Shown one piece after another: positions 1-8,452 of a DNA stretch of 51,525 nucleotides (the first letter of the stretch is position 1; each line of letters opens with the position of its first letter). The position numbers were made by a program, and so were the translations under genes. A model generated the notes under the pieces. The model saw only the letters and a list, made by a program, of their open reading frames with translations, made no database searches and was not told where the DNA came from. The DNA comes from JARIHD01 sp964610985. Lineage in GTDB: Bacteria > Patescibacteriota > Saccharimonadia > Saccharimonadales > UBA4665. The stretch is taken from contig CAZSZJ010000006.1 of assembly GCA_964610985.1 (NCBI GenBank), forward strand, positions 1 to 51,525. The letters run 5' to 3'.

Positions 1-1184
1 GCGACAATGCCGCCATGCAGCGCCTGCGCGACGAAGCCGAAAAGGCCAAGATCGAACTGTCAACTGCCCAGGAAGTGGACATTAACCTGCCATTCCTGAC
101 TGCTGACGCCGATGGTCCCAAGCACTTCGAGCACAAACTGACCCGCGCCAAACTAGAACAGTTGGTCGGTGAACTTATCGACAAGACCGCTGACCCATGT
201 CAAAAAGCCCTCAAGGACGCCGGGCTGAGCGCCAGTGACATCGACGCAGTCGTGTTAGTCGGTGGTATGACTCGCATGCCAGCCGTGCAAGAGAAGGTTA
301 AGAATATCTTTGGCAAAGACCCCATGAAGGGCGTTAACCCCGACGAAGTTGTGGCCGTTGGCGCCGCCATCCAAGGCGGTGTGCTGCAGGGCGACGTGAA
401 AGACGTGCTACTCCTGGATGTAACCCCACTGTCCCTTGGTATCGAAACCATGGGCGGCGTGATGACCAAACTCATCGAGCGCAACACGACCATTCCAACC
501 AGCAAATCGGAAGTCTTCAGTACCGCCGCCGACAACCAACCACAAGTAGAAGTACACGTCGTACAAGGTGAACGCGGCATGGCAGGCGACAACAAGTCAC
601 TTGGCCGATTCATCCTAGACGGCATCCCTTCTGCACCTCGAGGTGTTCCGCAGATCGAAGTAACCTTTAACATCGACGCCAACGGTATCCTCAATGTGAC
701 CGCCAAAGACAAAGGCACCGGCAAAGAGCAGAGCATTACCATCAGCGGTTCGGGCAACCTGGACAAGTCAGATGTGGAAAAAATGGCCAAAGAGGCCGAA
801 ACCCATGCCGACGAAGACAAGAAAAAGCGCGACGCTGTCGAAGCCCGCAATATGCTGGACAACACCATTTACCAGGCCGAAAAAATGAAGAGTGACTATG
901 GTGATAAAATGGATGAAGAGGACAAGAAAGTCCTCGAGGAGGCTATCGCCGATGCTAAAAAAATTGATAAAGATGGTGATAAAGAGGCAATTGAAGCTGC
1001 CACCAAAGCGCTAAATGACAAACTGATGCCAATTGGTGCTAAAATGTACGAATCTGCAAAAGAGGCCGACGACGCTGAAGACGAAGCTGCTGACAGCGAC
1101 AAGACCGCAGATTCCGACGCCAAGAAAACGAAGAAGTCCGACAAAGACAACGCCGTCGAAGGCGAAGTCGTCGACGAAAAATAA
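1..1184 (+). CDS. dnaK: Chaperone DnaK (Hsp70), C-terminal part; 5' end outside the window
   Basis: The reading frame is already open at base 3, so the gene begins upstream. The visible ~393 residues cover the end of the nucleotide-binding domain (the VLVGGMTRMP and NPDEVVAVGAAIQGG motifs that contact ATP), the linker DVLLLDVTPLSLG, the beta-sandwich substrate-binding domain, and the helical lid ending in a Lys/Asp/Glu-rich tail (EVVDEK). DnaK binds unfolded peptide segments and cycles with DnaJ and GrpE; a dnaJ gene lies 1.2 kb downstream on the same strand. No grpE is visible and it may lie upstream. The unbroken frame and family-typical tail show an intact 3' end. Confidence 0.98.
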   Translation, partial: DNAAMQRLRDEAEKAKIELSTAQEVDINLPFLTADADGPKHFEHKLTRAKLEQLVGELIDKTADPCQKALKDAGLSASDIDAVVLVGGMTRMPAVQEKVKNIFGKDPMKGVNPDEVVAVGAAIQGGVLQGDVKDVLLLDVTPLSLGIETMGGVMTKLIERNTTIPTSKSEVFSTAADNQPQVEVHVVQGERGMAGDNKSLGRFILDGIPSAPRGVPQIEVTFNIDANGILNVTAKDKGTGKEQSITISGSGNLDKSDVEKMAKEAETHADEDKKKRDAVEARNMLDNTIYQAEKMKSDYGDKMDEEDKKVLEEAIADAKKIDKDGDKEAIEAATKALNDKLMPIGAKMYESAKEADDAEDEAADSDKTADSDAKKTKKSDKDNAVEGEVVDEK

Positions 1185-1197
1185 GGAGAATTGCTTC

Positions 1198-1869
1198 ATG
1201 CCTAAGCCCGACCATTTGTCAGGAATTATTACCTATGCCGATTCTGTGGAGTTCATCACCAATCCTGTTGTTCATCACCCGGGCGAGAATCTTACCGTAC
1301 GCCCGACAGTACATTCAAAACGCCCTATACTCAGAGGTATGGTAGCACTCGAAGAAAGGCCGACCGATTTAACTCGCAGGCTCATGCAGTGCATGAGTAC
1401 ACGTGAGCAAATTGTTACCATCAGTCTAATGAAAGCTATTCGAGGTCAAGCTGACGAACGAATCCTCGATGAAATGGTCCCTCCAACAGGTAATCATTTG
1501 CAGTCTTGGTATCGGCCTATGCCTAAGGTTTCCGTCGAAGAGGGTCAGGCATTAGGTTTGCATGCAGTTTTAACGGAACTGGGCAGAGCAATGCTGGCAG
1601 ATGATGTTGATATGGGCGTTGTAGATGAAGCATATAGGGCCTTCGCCCTCGCTCAAGGGGTTGCGCCCACTGCTGCCGATACGCTGTTCATGGAACCCGT
1701 AAGCCCAGATGCGACCGTGTTCATGGCTCCAGTTATATGTCCTGATTCTGAATCAAACATGCCAGGATCGTTGCAGGCCATTCTGCCTTCCGACGCTACT
1801 CAGCGCTTTTTGCCCGTGGGTGCACATGACACAACAATGAAATTCAAAGCAGTGCAACCCCAGGAGTAA
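1198..1869 (+). CDS. Unknown protein between dnaK and dnaJ (223 aa)
   Basis: The start ATG at 1198 follows an AAGGAG site (1183-1188) that overlaps the dnaK stop, so the gene is translated from the dnaK transcript. The frame extends further upstream into dnaK, but that part is antisense-like shadow and is excluded. The product (MPKPDHLSGI...) has no signal peptide or membrane segment. It has many Met and Pro residues and reads as a soluble cytoplasmic protein. I recognise no domain. Its place inside the dnaK-dnaJ operon suggests co-expression with the chaperone pair, possibly during stress, but no functional motif supports a specific role. It may be a lineage-specific protein. Confidence 0.8.
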   Translation: MPKPDHLSGIITYADSVEFITNPVVHHPGENLTVRPTVHSKRPILRGMVALEERPTDLTRRLMQCMSTREQIVTISLMKAIRGQADERILDEMVPPTGNHLQSWYRPMPKVSVEEGQALGLHAVLTELGRAMLADDVDMGVVDEAYRAFALAQGVAPTAADTLFMEPVSPDATVFMAPVICPDSESNMPGSLQAILPSDATQRFLPVGAHDTTMKFKAVQPQE

Positions 1870-1888
1870 GCTATAATAGGAGCTAGAT

Positions 1889-2356
1889 ATGCTAGGATTT
1901 GGTGAAAAGCACGATCATTCGGTTGACCCCACGACATTGCCCATTTTTGTGCATGCTTTGCAAAGCGCCGAGGCTTTTAACCTAGCAAATAAGGTGTGGC
2001 AGGCTAACGCCCGGTATGTCATGGCCGACCCCGCCAACCATAAAGAACTGCTACGATTCGTATTTAATGACCCTAAGTGTGTAGTTTGGCTGGAACGTGA
2101 TCAAGGCCGTACCGACACCTTCGAGCTCCTGCTACTTTGGGATGCCAAAGGTAAGGGGCTTGATGTAACCGAAGTATTTGTGATTTCTAATAATGGCGCG
2201 ACGGTTGGTGATGATACGCGTGTGAAGAGTCTGCTTGGTACTATTCTGGCATCGCCCGCAATTGTCCCGGCGCAGATAAATCCAGCGGCTCATGCACCGG
2301 CCGGACCACAAAACACTGGCAATAACCCGCCCGCAACAACGCAGCAGAACGGATAA
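1889..2356 (+). CDS. Unknown protein between dnaK and dnaJ (155 aa)
   Basis: The start ATG at 1889 has an AGGAG-type site about 5 nt upstream (ATAGGAGCTAGAT). The first ~125 residues look like a small alpha/beta cytoplasmic domain with strands such as CVVWLER and TFELLLLW. The last ~30 residues are low-complexity Pro/Ala/Asn/Gln (PAAHAPAGPQNTGNNPP), probably a flexible tail. There is no signal peptide or membrane segment and no family is recognised. It ends 2 nt before dnaJ, so translation of the two is probably coupled. With the preceding gene it forms a two-gene insertion into the usual dnaK-dnaJ order. Confidence 0.8.
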   Translation: MLGFGEKHDHSVDPTTLPIFVHALQSAEAFNLANKVWQANARYVMADPANHKELLRFVFNDPKCVVWLERDQGRTDTFELLLLWDAKGKGLDVTEVFVISNNGATVGDDTRVKSLLGTILASPAIVPAQINPAAHAPAGPQNTGNNPPATTQQNG

Positions 2357-2358
2357 TT

Positions 2359-3471
2359 ATGGCAAAACAAGATTATTATGATGTTTTAGGAGTGGGAAAG
2401 GACGCCAGCGCTGACGAGATCAAGAAGGCGTTTCGTCGTCAGGCCATTCAACACCACCCAGACAAAGAAGGCGGCGACGAAACCAAGTTCAAAGAGATCA
2501 ACGAAGCGTACGAGGTCTTAAAAGATCCGTCCAAACGCCAACGGTACGACCAGTTTGGCCATGCTGGTGTGGGCAGTAGTGCGGCCAGTGACGGTAATCC
2601 GTTTGGCGGTGGATTCGGTGGCGCCGCTGGTCAAAACGTGCACTTCGACTTTGGCGACCTGGGCCTGGGCGACATATTCGAAAACTTTTTTGGCGGTTCA
2701 GGTGGCCGACGTGGTCAGCGTGAACGCCGCGGTCATGACGTCGAAACAGCGGTCGAAATCAGCTTTGAGGCCGCCATTTTTGGCACCGAAGCCGAACTGC
2801 GTATAACACTCGACGATACTTGTACGCACTGCAAGGGCACGACCGTCGAACCGGGCCACGAGCTCAAGACCTGCCCGACCTGCCAAGGTGCCGGACAGAC
2901 GGTCCATGTAGTGCGCACTATCTTCGGCAATGTTCAGCAGGCAGCGGTTTGTCGCGCCTGCAATGGTGCGGGCAAAGTCCCCGAAAAAGAGTGCTCGAGG
3001 TGTCATGGCAAAGGAACAGAGCGCGGTTCACAGGCCATTAAGCTCAAGATTCCTGCTGGTATCGACGACGGGGCGGTAATTCGCCTCCGCGAACACGGCG
3101 AAGCAATCGCCAACGGGCCAAAGGGTGATTTATATGTGAATGTGCGCGTCAAATCACACAAAAAATTCACTCGCGAGGGCGACCTGATCCTGAGTGAAGA
3201 GCACGTTTCGATGGTCGCTGCCGCGCTCGGTGCAGAATTGGACGTCGAAACGGTTGACGGCCCCGTGCGCATGCGCGTTCCGGCTGGCACACAAAGCGGA
3301 ACCGACTTTAAGCTGGCCGGCCATGGTGTACCGCACCTCAAGGGTGACGCTCGTGGCTCGCACATCGTAACGCTGGTTGTTGACACGCCGACCAGGCTTT
3401 CCAAACGCCAGCGCGAACTTCTTGAAGAGTTCCAGAACGACGGCGGAAAAAAAGGCTTCTTCGGCCTGTAG
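2359..3471 (+). CDS. dnaJ: Chaperone DnaJ (Hsp40)
   Basis: Full-length type I DnaJ, 370 aa. The J domain (residues 1-68) carries the DnaK-activating HPD motif at 33-35. It is followed by a Gly/Phe-rich linker (about 75-118) and a zinc-binding region with four CxxC pairs (C155/C158, C172/C175, C198/C201, C212/C215), then the two beta-barrel substrate-binding domains and a C-terminal dimerisation helix. The first repeat is CTHCKGTT rather than the canonical CxxCxGxG, a mild deviation. DnaJ delivers unfolded clients to DnaK and stimulates its ATPase; dnaK is upstream on the same strand. The ATG lies 2 nt after the preceding stop, with only a weak ribosome-binding site. Confidence 0.98.
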   Translation: MAKQDYYDVLGVGKDASADEIKKAFRRQAIQHHPDKEGGDETKFKEINEAYEVLKDPSKRQRYDQFGHAGVGSSAASDGNPFGGGFGGAAGQNVHFDFGDLGLGDIFENFFGGSGGRRGQRERRGHDVETAVEISFEAAIFGTEAELRITLDDTCTHCKGTTVEPGHELKTCPTCQGAGQTVHVVRTIFGNVQQAAVCRACNGAGKVPEKECSRCHGKGTERGSQAIKLKIPAGIDDGAVIRLREHGEAIANGPKGDLYVNVRVKSHKKFTREGDLILSEEHVSMVAAALGAELDVETVDGPVRMRVPAGTQSGTDFKLAGHGVPHLKGDARGSHIVTLVVDTPTRLSKRQRELLEEFQNDGGKKGFFGL

Positions 3472-3506
3472 CCGCCACATTTCCACTGGCAATATTAAGC
3501 CTTTTA

Positions 3507-3515
3507 TGGTATAAA
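3507..3515 (+). promoter_or_regulatory. Extended -10 promoter of the first ATP-grasp gene, leaderless type
   Basis: TGG followed by TATAAA (3510-3515) ends 10 nt before the ATG at 3526. No Shine-Dalgarno sequence lies between. Initiation 7-10 nt downstream of the hexamer would give an mRNA starting at or within a few bases of the ATG. Confidence 0.6.
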
Positions 3516-3525
3516 CAATCGGTCT

Positions 3526-4596
3526 ATGGCAGAACGATATTTTGATAAGACCGTTGCTTTTTATTCGTCGTATCCGTTTGCCGGATCGCCAGATGTATTG
3601 CCTGGTCAACCCGTGCTTAACCCGAATGTTGCAGGCAATGCGCACGTAATGGCATGCCTTGCCGATTTGGGCGTTGCCTCGGTGTTTGTGGACCGCAACG
3701 GATTGTATGACCTGGACAAACCAAACCAGGCTTATGTTGTCGGCCGTCCTGCACGAAAACGTCACGAAGAAGCATACTATTTAGATTATGAGGTGGGATT
3801 ACCTCTTGGAGGGGATGGTATTACGGCTGTGCGGGCATTCTATGGTTCGCCAAAAGCGATGGCGAACCACGTTCCTGTCATTAATAACGGCGCTGTGCGG
3901 GCAATCGGGGCAGATAAGACACGTCAGTATGAATTGTTCGGAGAAATGATGGCCCCGACGGTTGTTGTCAGACCGGGGGACAGGATTCCGTCAGATATAT
4001 CCACCGACTTTCGGGGAGAAAAGGTTGTTTATAAGCGCAATGAATCAAGGGCTGCCCGCCAGTTTACGCTTGGACAAAAGGGCGAGGAATATCAAGAACT
4101 GGAAGAGCTCTTTGAGGATTGGTCAACAATTGACGGCAAACTACCAACTATTTTGATGCAGCAGTACGAGCCGGGCATGCCCTGGCCGAAGATCCGGCCT
4201 TTGGACGCTCCGGAGTCGTTTCTCCCAAAGCTCAAGGATCCGCAGTACAACCACGAACTTCGGATGTTTGCATTTGCAACCCCGACCAATTACCGTCTGA
4301 TACCCTTCCTTAAAATGAACACTGGCGCGAGGGGAGAAGGGGCTGCGATGGTCGACCCCGATACGGTACCCGCGGAAGTGTATCGTTCGGCAAATCACAT
4401 TTGTAGTACGGTGTTCGAGGAAACGGGTGCCCCTGGGTTCGCGGCAGGAATAGATTATTATCAAGACGAAGACTATGGGCTGCGCCTCCGCGAAGTTAAT
4501 TTACGCGATCCCGGTCTAGTATTTAACAGCGATCCATGCACACCACCGCATTTGCGGCTGCATGCCGAGCAGCTTGCAGAATTAGCTGGAGTCTAG
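3526..4596 (+). CDS. ATP-grasp superfamily ligase-like protein, function unassigned
   Basis: 356 aa, cytoplasmic. An N-terminal pre-ATP-grasp region (about 1-125) is followed by an ATP-grasp-like core. GADKTRQYELFGEMMAPT marks the start of the nucleotide-binding part, EKVVYKRNES supplies the adenine-site lysine strand, ILMQQYEPG is the hinge-like strand, and LRLREVNLRDPGLV resembles the C-terminal metal-binding E-x-N strand. Family members join a carboxylate to an amine or thiol through an acyl-phosphate. The substrate cannot be read from the sequence. It is the first of three consecutive ATP-grasp genes (3526-7022), but a separate promoter-like region lies between it and the second. The ATG at 3526 is supported by a leaderless-type promoter. 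Confidence 0.75.
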   Translation: MAERYFDKTVAFYSSYPFAGSPDVLPGQPVLNPNVAGNAHVMACLADLGVASVFVDRNGLYDLDKPNQAYVVGRPARKRHEEAYYLDYEVGLPLGGDGITAVRAFYGSPKAMANHVPVINNGAVRAIGADKTRQYELFGEMMAPTVVVRPGDRIPSDISTDFRGEKVVYKRNESRAARQFTLGQKGEEYQELEELFEDWSTIDGKLPTILMQQYEPGMPWPKIRPLDAPESFLPKLKDPQYNHELRMFAFATPTNYRLIPFLKMNTGARGEGAAMVDPDTVPAEVYRSANHICSTVFEETGAPGFAAGIDYYQDEDYGLRLREVNLRDPGLVFNSDPCTPPHLRLHAEQLAELAGV

Positions 4597-4615
4597 CAAT
4601 CGGCCCTGTAGTGTC

Positions 4616-4649
4616 TTGACTATATCTGTAAAAAATGGTAATGTATAAG
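4616..4649 (+). promoter_or_regulatory. Probable promoter of the second ATP-grasp gene
   Basis: TTGACT (4616-4621) is followed after 17 nt by TAATGT (4639-4644), and a better -10 match, TATAAG, sits at 4644-4649. The rest of the 139-bp gap up to 4736 is a leader of about 85 nt. It contains a short inverted repeat (AGCC...GGCT near 4671-4686) and no recognised riboswitch. Confidence 0.45.
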
Positions 4650-4735
4650 CGATAGCAAAAATACACAAAAGCCTATAGAATGGGCTGGTTACATTTTAGG
4701 GCAAAGTCAGTTAAGCTAAGCAGACAGGTTGGCAT

Positions 4736-6112
4736 ATGTCATGGTTTGATCAAACAATTACCTATGATAGAAACGCCCCGATTGGAACCGTTTATTACGA
4801 TCAATCGACGTTTATTCATTTGACGCGTTTTTTTGACAATATGAAACTGGTCACGGCAGTGGATGATGCTGCTATGGCCGATTTTGGTTTGCAAGATGAC
4901 CACATCGTGCTCAATCTGGATCCAACCCCGACGCCTTATCACCTAAGCCTGTCGGCAACGCCCGAATTTGCCGAAGTTGCCAAAACCATGCCGCGCCGCA
5001 AATTCCTCCTGTATAGTCCGCTTGACCCCCCATATCCCGTCAATCCGCTGACCTACATCATGAACTCGCCGACCATTGCGCACGCCTATGAACACAAGCG
5101 TTACTTCCGCGACGAATTCGCTGACCTCATCAATCTGCCCGAATATGTAGTAAAGCGCCTGGACGACCTAAACGACGAAAGCTTTAACGAACTCCAGACC
5201 ATGTTTGGCGATAAATTTGTGGTGCAAGAAGTCGAGTCTTCGGGATCAAAAGGGACGTTTATTGTTAATACTCTAGCCAAATTTAAGATTGCTGTCGATA
5301 GTCTGAAGAAGATTTCGTACAGCGGCACGGTAGTTATTTCTAAATTTGTAGACGGTTCATCGTGCAGTGTGCAGGTTTGCGTAACCAAATATGGCATTTT
5401 TACCGGTGGTTTGCAAAAGCAGCTCGTCGACAGTCCGTATCTGTGCAACACCGATCTTCCTGAGGTCACCAAATGGTGTGGTGGCGAACTAGGGGGCAAC
5501 TACCCCGAGATCCTCAAGCATCGGACTCAAGAAATCGCCACCATCGTCGGTTCCGAACTCGCCAGCCATGGCTACCGCGGCATTTTTGGCATCGACCTGA
5601 TCGTGACACCCGAAAATGACGTCTACGCCATCGAAATTAATGCTCGTCTAACCGGCTATACCCACATTTTGAGCGACATCCAATACGCTAAAGACAAGAT
5701 TCCGTTCATATTGCTACACACGCTCGAGCTTGGTAACTTCAAATACGAGGTGGACGACGCCGAAGCCCTACCAACTATGGGGTCACTCGACGACGCTTAT
5801 TCGTATCTAATTCTCAACAACCAGCTCGAGACGGCCCAGGTGCTGGAGCGCAGAATCCGGAATGGTATTTATAAAGTAACCGACGATGGGTTGGAGTTTG
5901 TGCAACCGAGTTTTAGCGTGGCCGACTTGCCCGATGAAGAACATGTGATTATTCTGAGCCGGTTCAAAAAAGGCGACACCATTAACCGCGGGGCGCGTAT
6001 TCTGAAGCTGGTCAAAAAAGGTCAAACCATGGATCCAGCGACCGACGATCTTGACGAATCGACCCAAGCTCTGATAAAAACTATCAAGCAACATTTTGCT
6101 ATCAAAGGTTAA
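4736..6112 (+). CDS. ATP-grasp carboxylate-amine ligase-like protein
   Basis: 458 aa. An N-terminal alpha/beta region (1-120) is followed by a recognisable ATP-grasp module. DKFVVQEVESSGSKGTFIV is the glycine-rich nucleotide loop, GTVVISKFVDGSSCSVQ is the hinge region, and VYAIEINARLTGYTHIL is the catalytic E-x-N strand resembling carbamoyl-phosphate-synthase and biotin-carboxylase type enzymes. A C-terminal extension (about 340-458) ends with a probable small beta domain. The substrate is unknown. The rimK-like gene starts 4 nt after its stop, so the two are translationally linked and probably act on related substrates (inference). No clear Shine-Dalgarno sequence precedes the ATG. Confidence 0.85.
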   Translation: MSWFDQTITYDRNAPIGTVYYDQSTFIHLTRFFDNMKLVTAVDDAAMADFGLQDDHIVLNLDPTPTPYHLSLSATPEFAEVAKTMPRRKFLLYSPLDPPYPVNPLTYIMNSPTIAHAYEHKRYFRDEFADLINLPEYVVKRLDDLNDESFNELQTMFGDKFVVQEVESSGSKGTFIVNTLAKFKIAVDSLKKISYSGTVVISKFVDGSSCSVQVCVTKYGIFTGGLQKQLVDSPYLCNTDLPEVTKWCGGELGGNYPEILKHRTQEIATIVGSELASHGYRGIFGIDLIVTPENDVYAIEINARLTGYTHILSDIQYAKDKIPFILLHTLELGNFKYEVDDAEALPTMGSLDDAYSYLILNNQLETAQVLERRIRNGIYKVTDDGLEFVQPSFSVADLPDEEHVIILSRFKKGDTINRGARILKLVKKGQTMDPATDDLDESTQALIKTIKQHFAIKG

Positions 6113-6116
6113 TGCT

Positions 6117-7022
6117 ATGAAGATTGGTATTCTTACTCGCCTCCCCAACTATTACACCGAAAAGCGTCTCCAAGAAGAGGCCGAAAAGCGTGGCCATGAA
6201 GTGGCGATGTTGAAGTCTTCGGCGTGCCATATAGAGATTGACGGCGGTAATCCCAAAGTTATATACAAGGGTGATATTTTAGGGCAGCTGGATGCGGTAA
6301 TTCCGCGTATTTCACTGAATAATTCCTCGTATGCCAGCGCTATTTTGCGCCAGTTCGAGACGATGGGTGTGTACACGCCAGCCAAATCCTTAGCGATTGG
6401 GCGTTCGCATGACATTTTGCGTACATTGCAGCTGCTTAGTAAGGCCAATGTGGGCATTCCTAAAACGATTATTACGCATGAACCAGATCAATTGGATGAT
6501 CTTTTGGAGCGCGTCGGACTGCCGGTAGTCATCAAGGCCGCATCGGCGGCACGCAACAACGGTGCGGTGCTGGTAGAAAATGCCAAGGCGGCCAATTCAG
6601 TGCTCAAAGCTTTTTATATGAGCGACGCCAATCTCCTTATTCAAGAGTATATAGGCAAAGATACCGAAGTACAGGATGTGCGTGCTATTGTCGTAGGTAG
6701 CATGGTGGTCGCGAGCGTCAAGCGGGGTGGCAGTGCCCAGAAGTTTTTTGCCCAACCCGGCAAAGGCGAATACGGCCAAGTGGTCAAATTGACCGAAGAA
6801 GAAAACCGCGCTGCAGTCAAAGCCGCAAAAGCCGTAGGCCTGAGCATCTGCGCTGTCGACATGATGATTACACCGACCAAGCAGTACGTTTTGCGCTTGG
6901 ATGCCTCGCCCGGCCTGGAAAACATCGAGCTTACCACCAAACGCAATGTTGCCGCCCAAATAATTGAATACATCGAAAAAAATGCCAAACAGCGAAACCG
7001 CAAAGACAAAGTGGACGCTTAA
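6117..7022 (+). CDS. rimK: RimK-family ATP-grasp ligase (ribosomal protein S6 or peptide glutamylase-like)
   Basis: 301 aa from ATG 6117. An upstream frame start inside the previous gene is less likely. The N-terminal domain (MKIGILTRLP...) matches RimK/LysX-type proteins; the ATP-grasp fold follows, with PVVIKAASAARNNGAVLVE and LLIQEYIG. Asp248 (ICAVDMM) and the SPGLENIE segment are RimK hallmarks. RimK adds glutamates to the C-terminus of ribosomal protein S6. Here the usual E-x-N before SSPGLE reads R260-x-D262, and the Gly-rich loop is altered, so the amino-acid or acceptor specificity may differ. It follows the preceding ATP-grasp gene by 4 nt and overlaps the DUF192 gene by 41 nt. Confidence 0.85.
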   Translation: MKIGILTRLPNYYTEKRLQEEAEKRGHEVAMLKSSACHIEIDGGNPKVIYKGDILGQLDAVIPRISLNNSSYASAILRQFETMGVYTPAKSLAIGRSHDILRTLQLLSKANVGIPKTIITHEPDQLDDLLERVGLPVVIKAASAARNNGAVLVENAKAANSVLKAFYMSDANLLIQEYIGKDTEVQDVRAIVVGSMVVASVKRGGSAQKFFAQPGKGEYGQVVKLTEEENRAAVKAAKAVGLSICAVDMMITPTKQYVLRLDASPGLENIELTTKRNVAAQIIEYIEKNAKQRNRKDKVDA

Positions 7023-7503
7023 GCGCCTGGTCTGGGGCGGGCTACTGCTTTTATTCGTGACGGCCGTAGCCAGTGTTTTTGTGTTTGAAGTAAAGCAATC
7101 ATCGAGCTACGCGCTGATCGTCAAACGCAATCCTCTGATCGAGTCCCGGCAGACGCATCGTAGCGTGGTGACGTCCGAACCTTGGACCTACTATTTGACA
7201 CCCGCACGGTCAGCAGTAGAACAGGAAAAAGGCCTGGGCGGCCGCAAAAAACTACACTTTAACGCCGGGATGATCTTTTTGTACGACGTTAAGGCCAACC
7301 GCTGTTTTTGGATGAAAGACATGCAGTTCGCTATCGACATAATTTGGGTAGACGACGCCAAAAAAGTCACCGCCATCGAGCACAATGTCGACCCGGCGAC
7401 ATACCCGAATGCCTTTTGTCACGATGCCAAATACGTCATAGAGTTAAACGCCGATGAAGCCGCCAAAGCCGGAATAAAACAGGGCCAGCAGCTGACCTTT
7501 TAA
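6982..7503 (+). CDS. DUF192 family membrane-anchored protein
   Basis: 173 aa from ATG 6982; a TTG 18 nt earlier is possible. One N-terminal transmembrane anchor (about residues 15-37, LVWGGLLLLFVTAVASVFVF) is followed by an extracytoplasmic DUF192 domain. Hallmarks are the GLGGRKKL start, GMIFLYD, CFWMKDMQFAIDIIWVD and the C-terminal GQQLTF. DUF192 proteins are small beta-rich exported proteins of unclear biochemical role. Two cysteines (in NRCFWM and NAFCHDA) flank the core and could form a disulfide. The start lies inside the 3' end of the rimK-like gene, so translation is probably coupled. Confidence 0.88.
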   Translation: MPNSETAKTKWTLKRLVWGGLLLLFVTAVASVFVFEVKQSSSYALIVKRNPLIESRQTHRSVVTSEPWTYYLTPARSAVEQEKGLGGRKKLHFNAGMIFLYDVKANRCFWMKDMQFAIDIIWVDDAKKVTAIEHNVDPATYPNAFCHDAKYVIELNADEAAKAGIKQGQQLTF

Positions 7504-7511
7504 ATCGCTCA

Positions 7512-7520
7512 TGTTATTAT
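7512..7520 (+). promoter_or_regulatory. Extended -10 promoter, leaderless type
   Basis: TGT plus TATTAT (7515-7520) ends 9 nt before the ATG at 7530; no Shine-Dalgarno sequence is present. Confidence 0.5.
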
Positions 7521-7529
7521 GATGGCAAC

Positions 7530-8015
7530 ATGTCGCACGATCTTGGACTCATTATTGCATTGGCGGCCCCGTTTTTGATATTGACGGTCCTCCGCATTAA
7601 TGCTGCCATGGTTTTTTTGAGCTTGTGTCTTGGCTATGTGTTAGTTGATTTGGTGGCCAAAGATACGAATTCGCTGATCAATTTTATTACCTCGGGCAAA
7701 GGCTCGCTCAGCGAAACGACCTGGTATTTGATTATTTTGCTCACGCCAGTGGTGCTGACCTGTATTCTCATGCTGTTTAGTATAAAAGACCGCTGGAAAG
7801 GGGTGTTCAATGTACTGCCCGCGGCGGCAACAAGCGTGCTGCTGGTGCTTTTGGCCGTACCTTTGCTGATGCCCGGCCTGCGTTATGCTCTGGAATCGCA
7901 GGCGCTATGGCTGCAGCTCAACAAGGCGCAGGCGCTGACCATCACAATTGGCGCATTTATTAGTCTGCTGTTTTTGTGGACGCAGCGTAGTAGTATGCGC
8001 GAAGGCAAAAAATAG
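7530..8015 (+). CDS. Small multi-pass membrane protein, unknown function
   Basis: 161 aa with four predicted membrane helices (about residues 5-22 with a short second segment at 27-44, then 66-86, 96-115 and 136-153) and a basic C-terminus (RSSMREGKK). No conserved functional motif is recognised. It has its own leaderless-type promoter, so it need not be co-transcribed with the DUF192 gene. It may be a lineage-specific envelope protein. Confidence 0.8.
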   Translation: MSHDLGLIIALAAPFLILTVLRINAAMVFLSLCLGYVLVDLVAKDTNSLINFITSGKGSLSETTWYLIILLTPVVLTCILMLFSIKDRWKGVFNVLPAAATSVLLVLLAVPLLMPGLRYALESQALWLQLNKAQALTITIGAFISLLFLWTQRSSMREGKK

Positions 8016-8079
8016 CCAGCTCACTGGTTGACTTTTTTGTCAAAACAGGGATAATATAATCTGTTATCGCCCATCATAT

Positions 8080-8156
8080 GGGCCCGTAGCTCAGCCGGTT
8101 AGAGCAGCGGCCTTTTAAGCCGCGTGTCGTGGGTTCGAATCCCACCGGGCCCTCCA
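8080..8156 (+). tRNA. tRNA-Lys (anticodon TTT)
   Basis: Complete cloverleaf. The acceptor stem is GGGCCCG/CGGGCCC (8080-8086 / 8146-8152), the anticodon stem GCGGC/GCCGC encloses loop CTTTTAA (anticodon at 8114-8116), the T arm is GTGGG-TTCGAAT-CCCAC, and CCA is genomically encoded (8154-8156). The discriminator base at 8153 is T, unusual for lysine tRNA, which normally has A or G. A strong terminator follows immediately. Confidence 0.95.
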
Positions 8157-8158
8157 AA

Positions 8159-8193
8159 AGAAATACCCCTCCTCGCCGAGGGGTATTTCTTTT
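8159..8193 (+). terminator. Rho-independent terminator after tRNA-Lys
   Basis: A perfect 13-bp stem (8159-8171 / 8178-8190) with a 6-nt loop (CTCGCC) is followed by TTT. The A-rich 5' flank would let it also work on the opposite strand. Confidence 0.9.
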
Positions 8194-8452
8194 ACTAGAT
8201 TTCCACCACAAGGATACTACTGAAATCGCCTTGCAAATCTTCAAGCCTCTTTTTTGATGCCAGCCGAGAAGTAATAGCGTAGTTCTTTATTGCAGCAGAT
8301 AATCCGCTGCCCACGCAACAGTATCCCTACACGGTCTTGCCTGACGGGGCGCTCTACAATATGGCTGTGCGAGCTCCGCTAGAAGTGGCGATCGTAGAGG
8401 AGCCGGAGGGCGCACGGTAAACCTGGGCGGCCTGTATGGCACTCTGGGCGGG

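Noticed and set aside
200..868. 222-aa minus-strand frame, Ser-rich
   Set aside because: It is antisense to dnaK; the composition is an artefact of codon complementarity.
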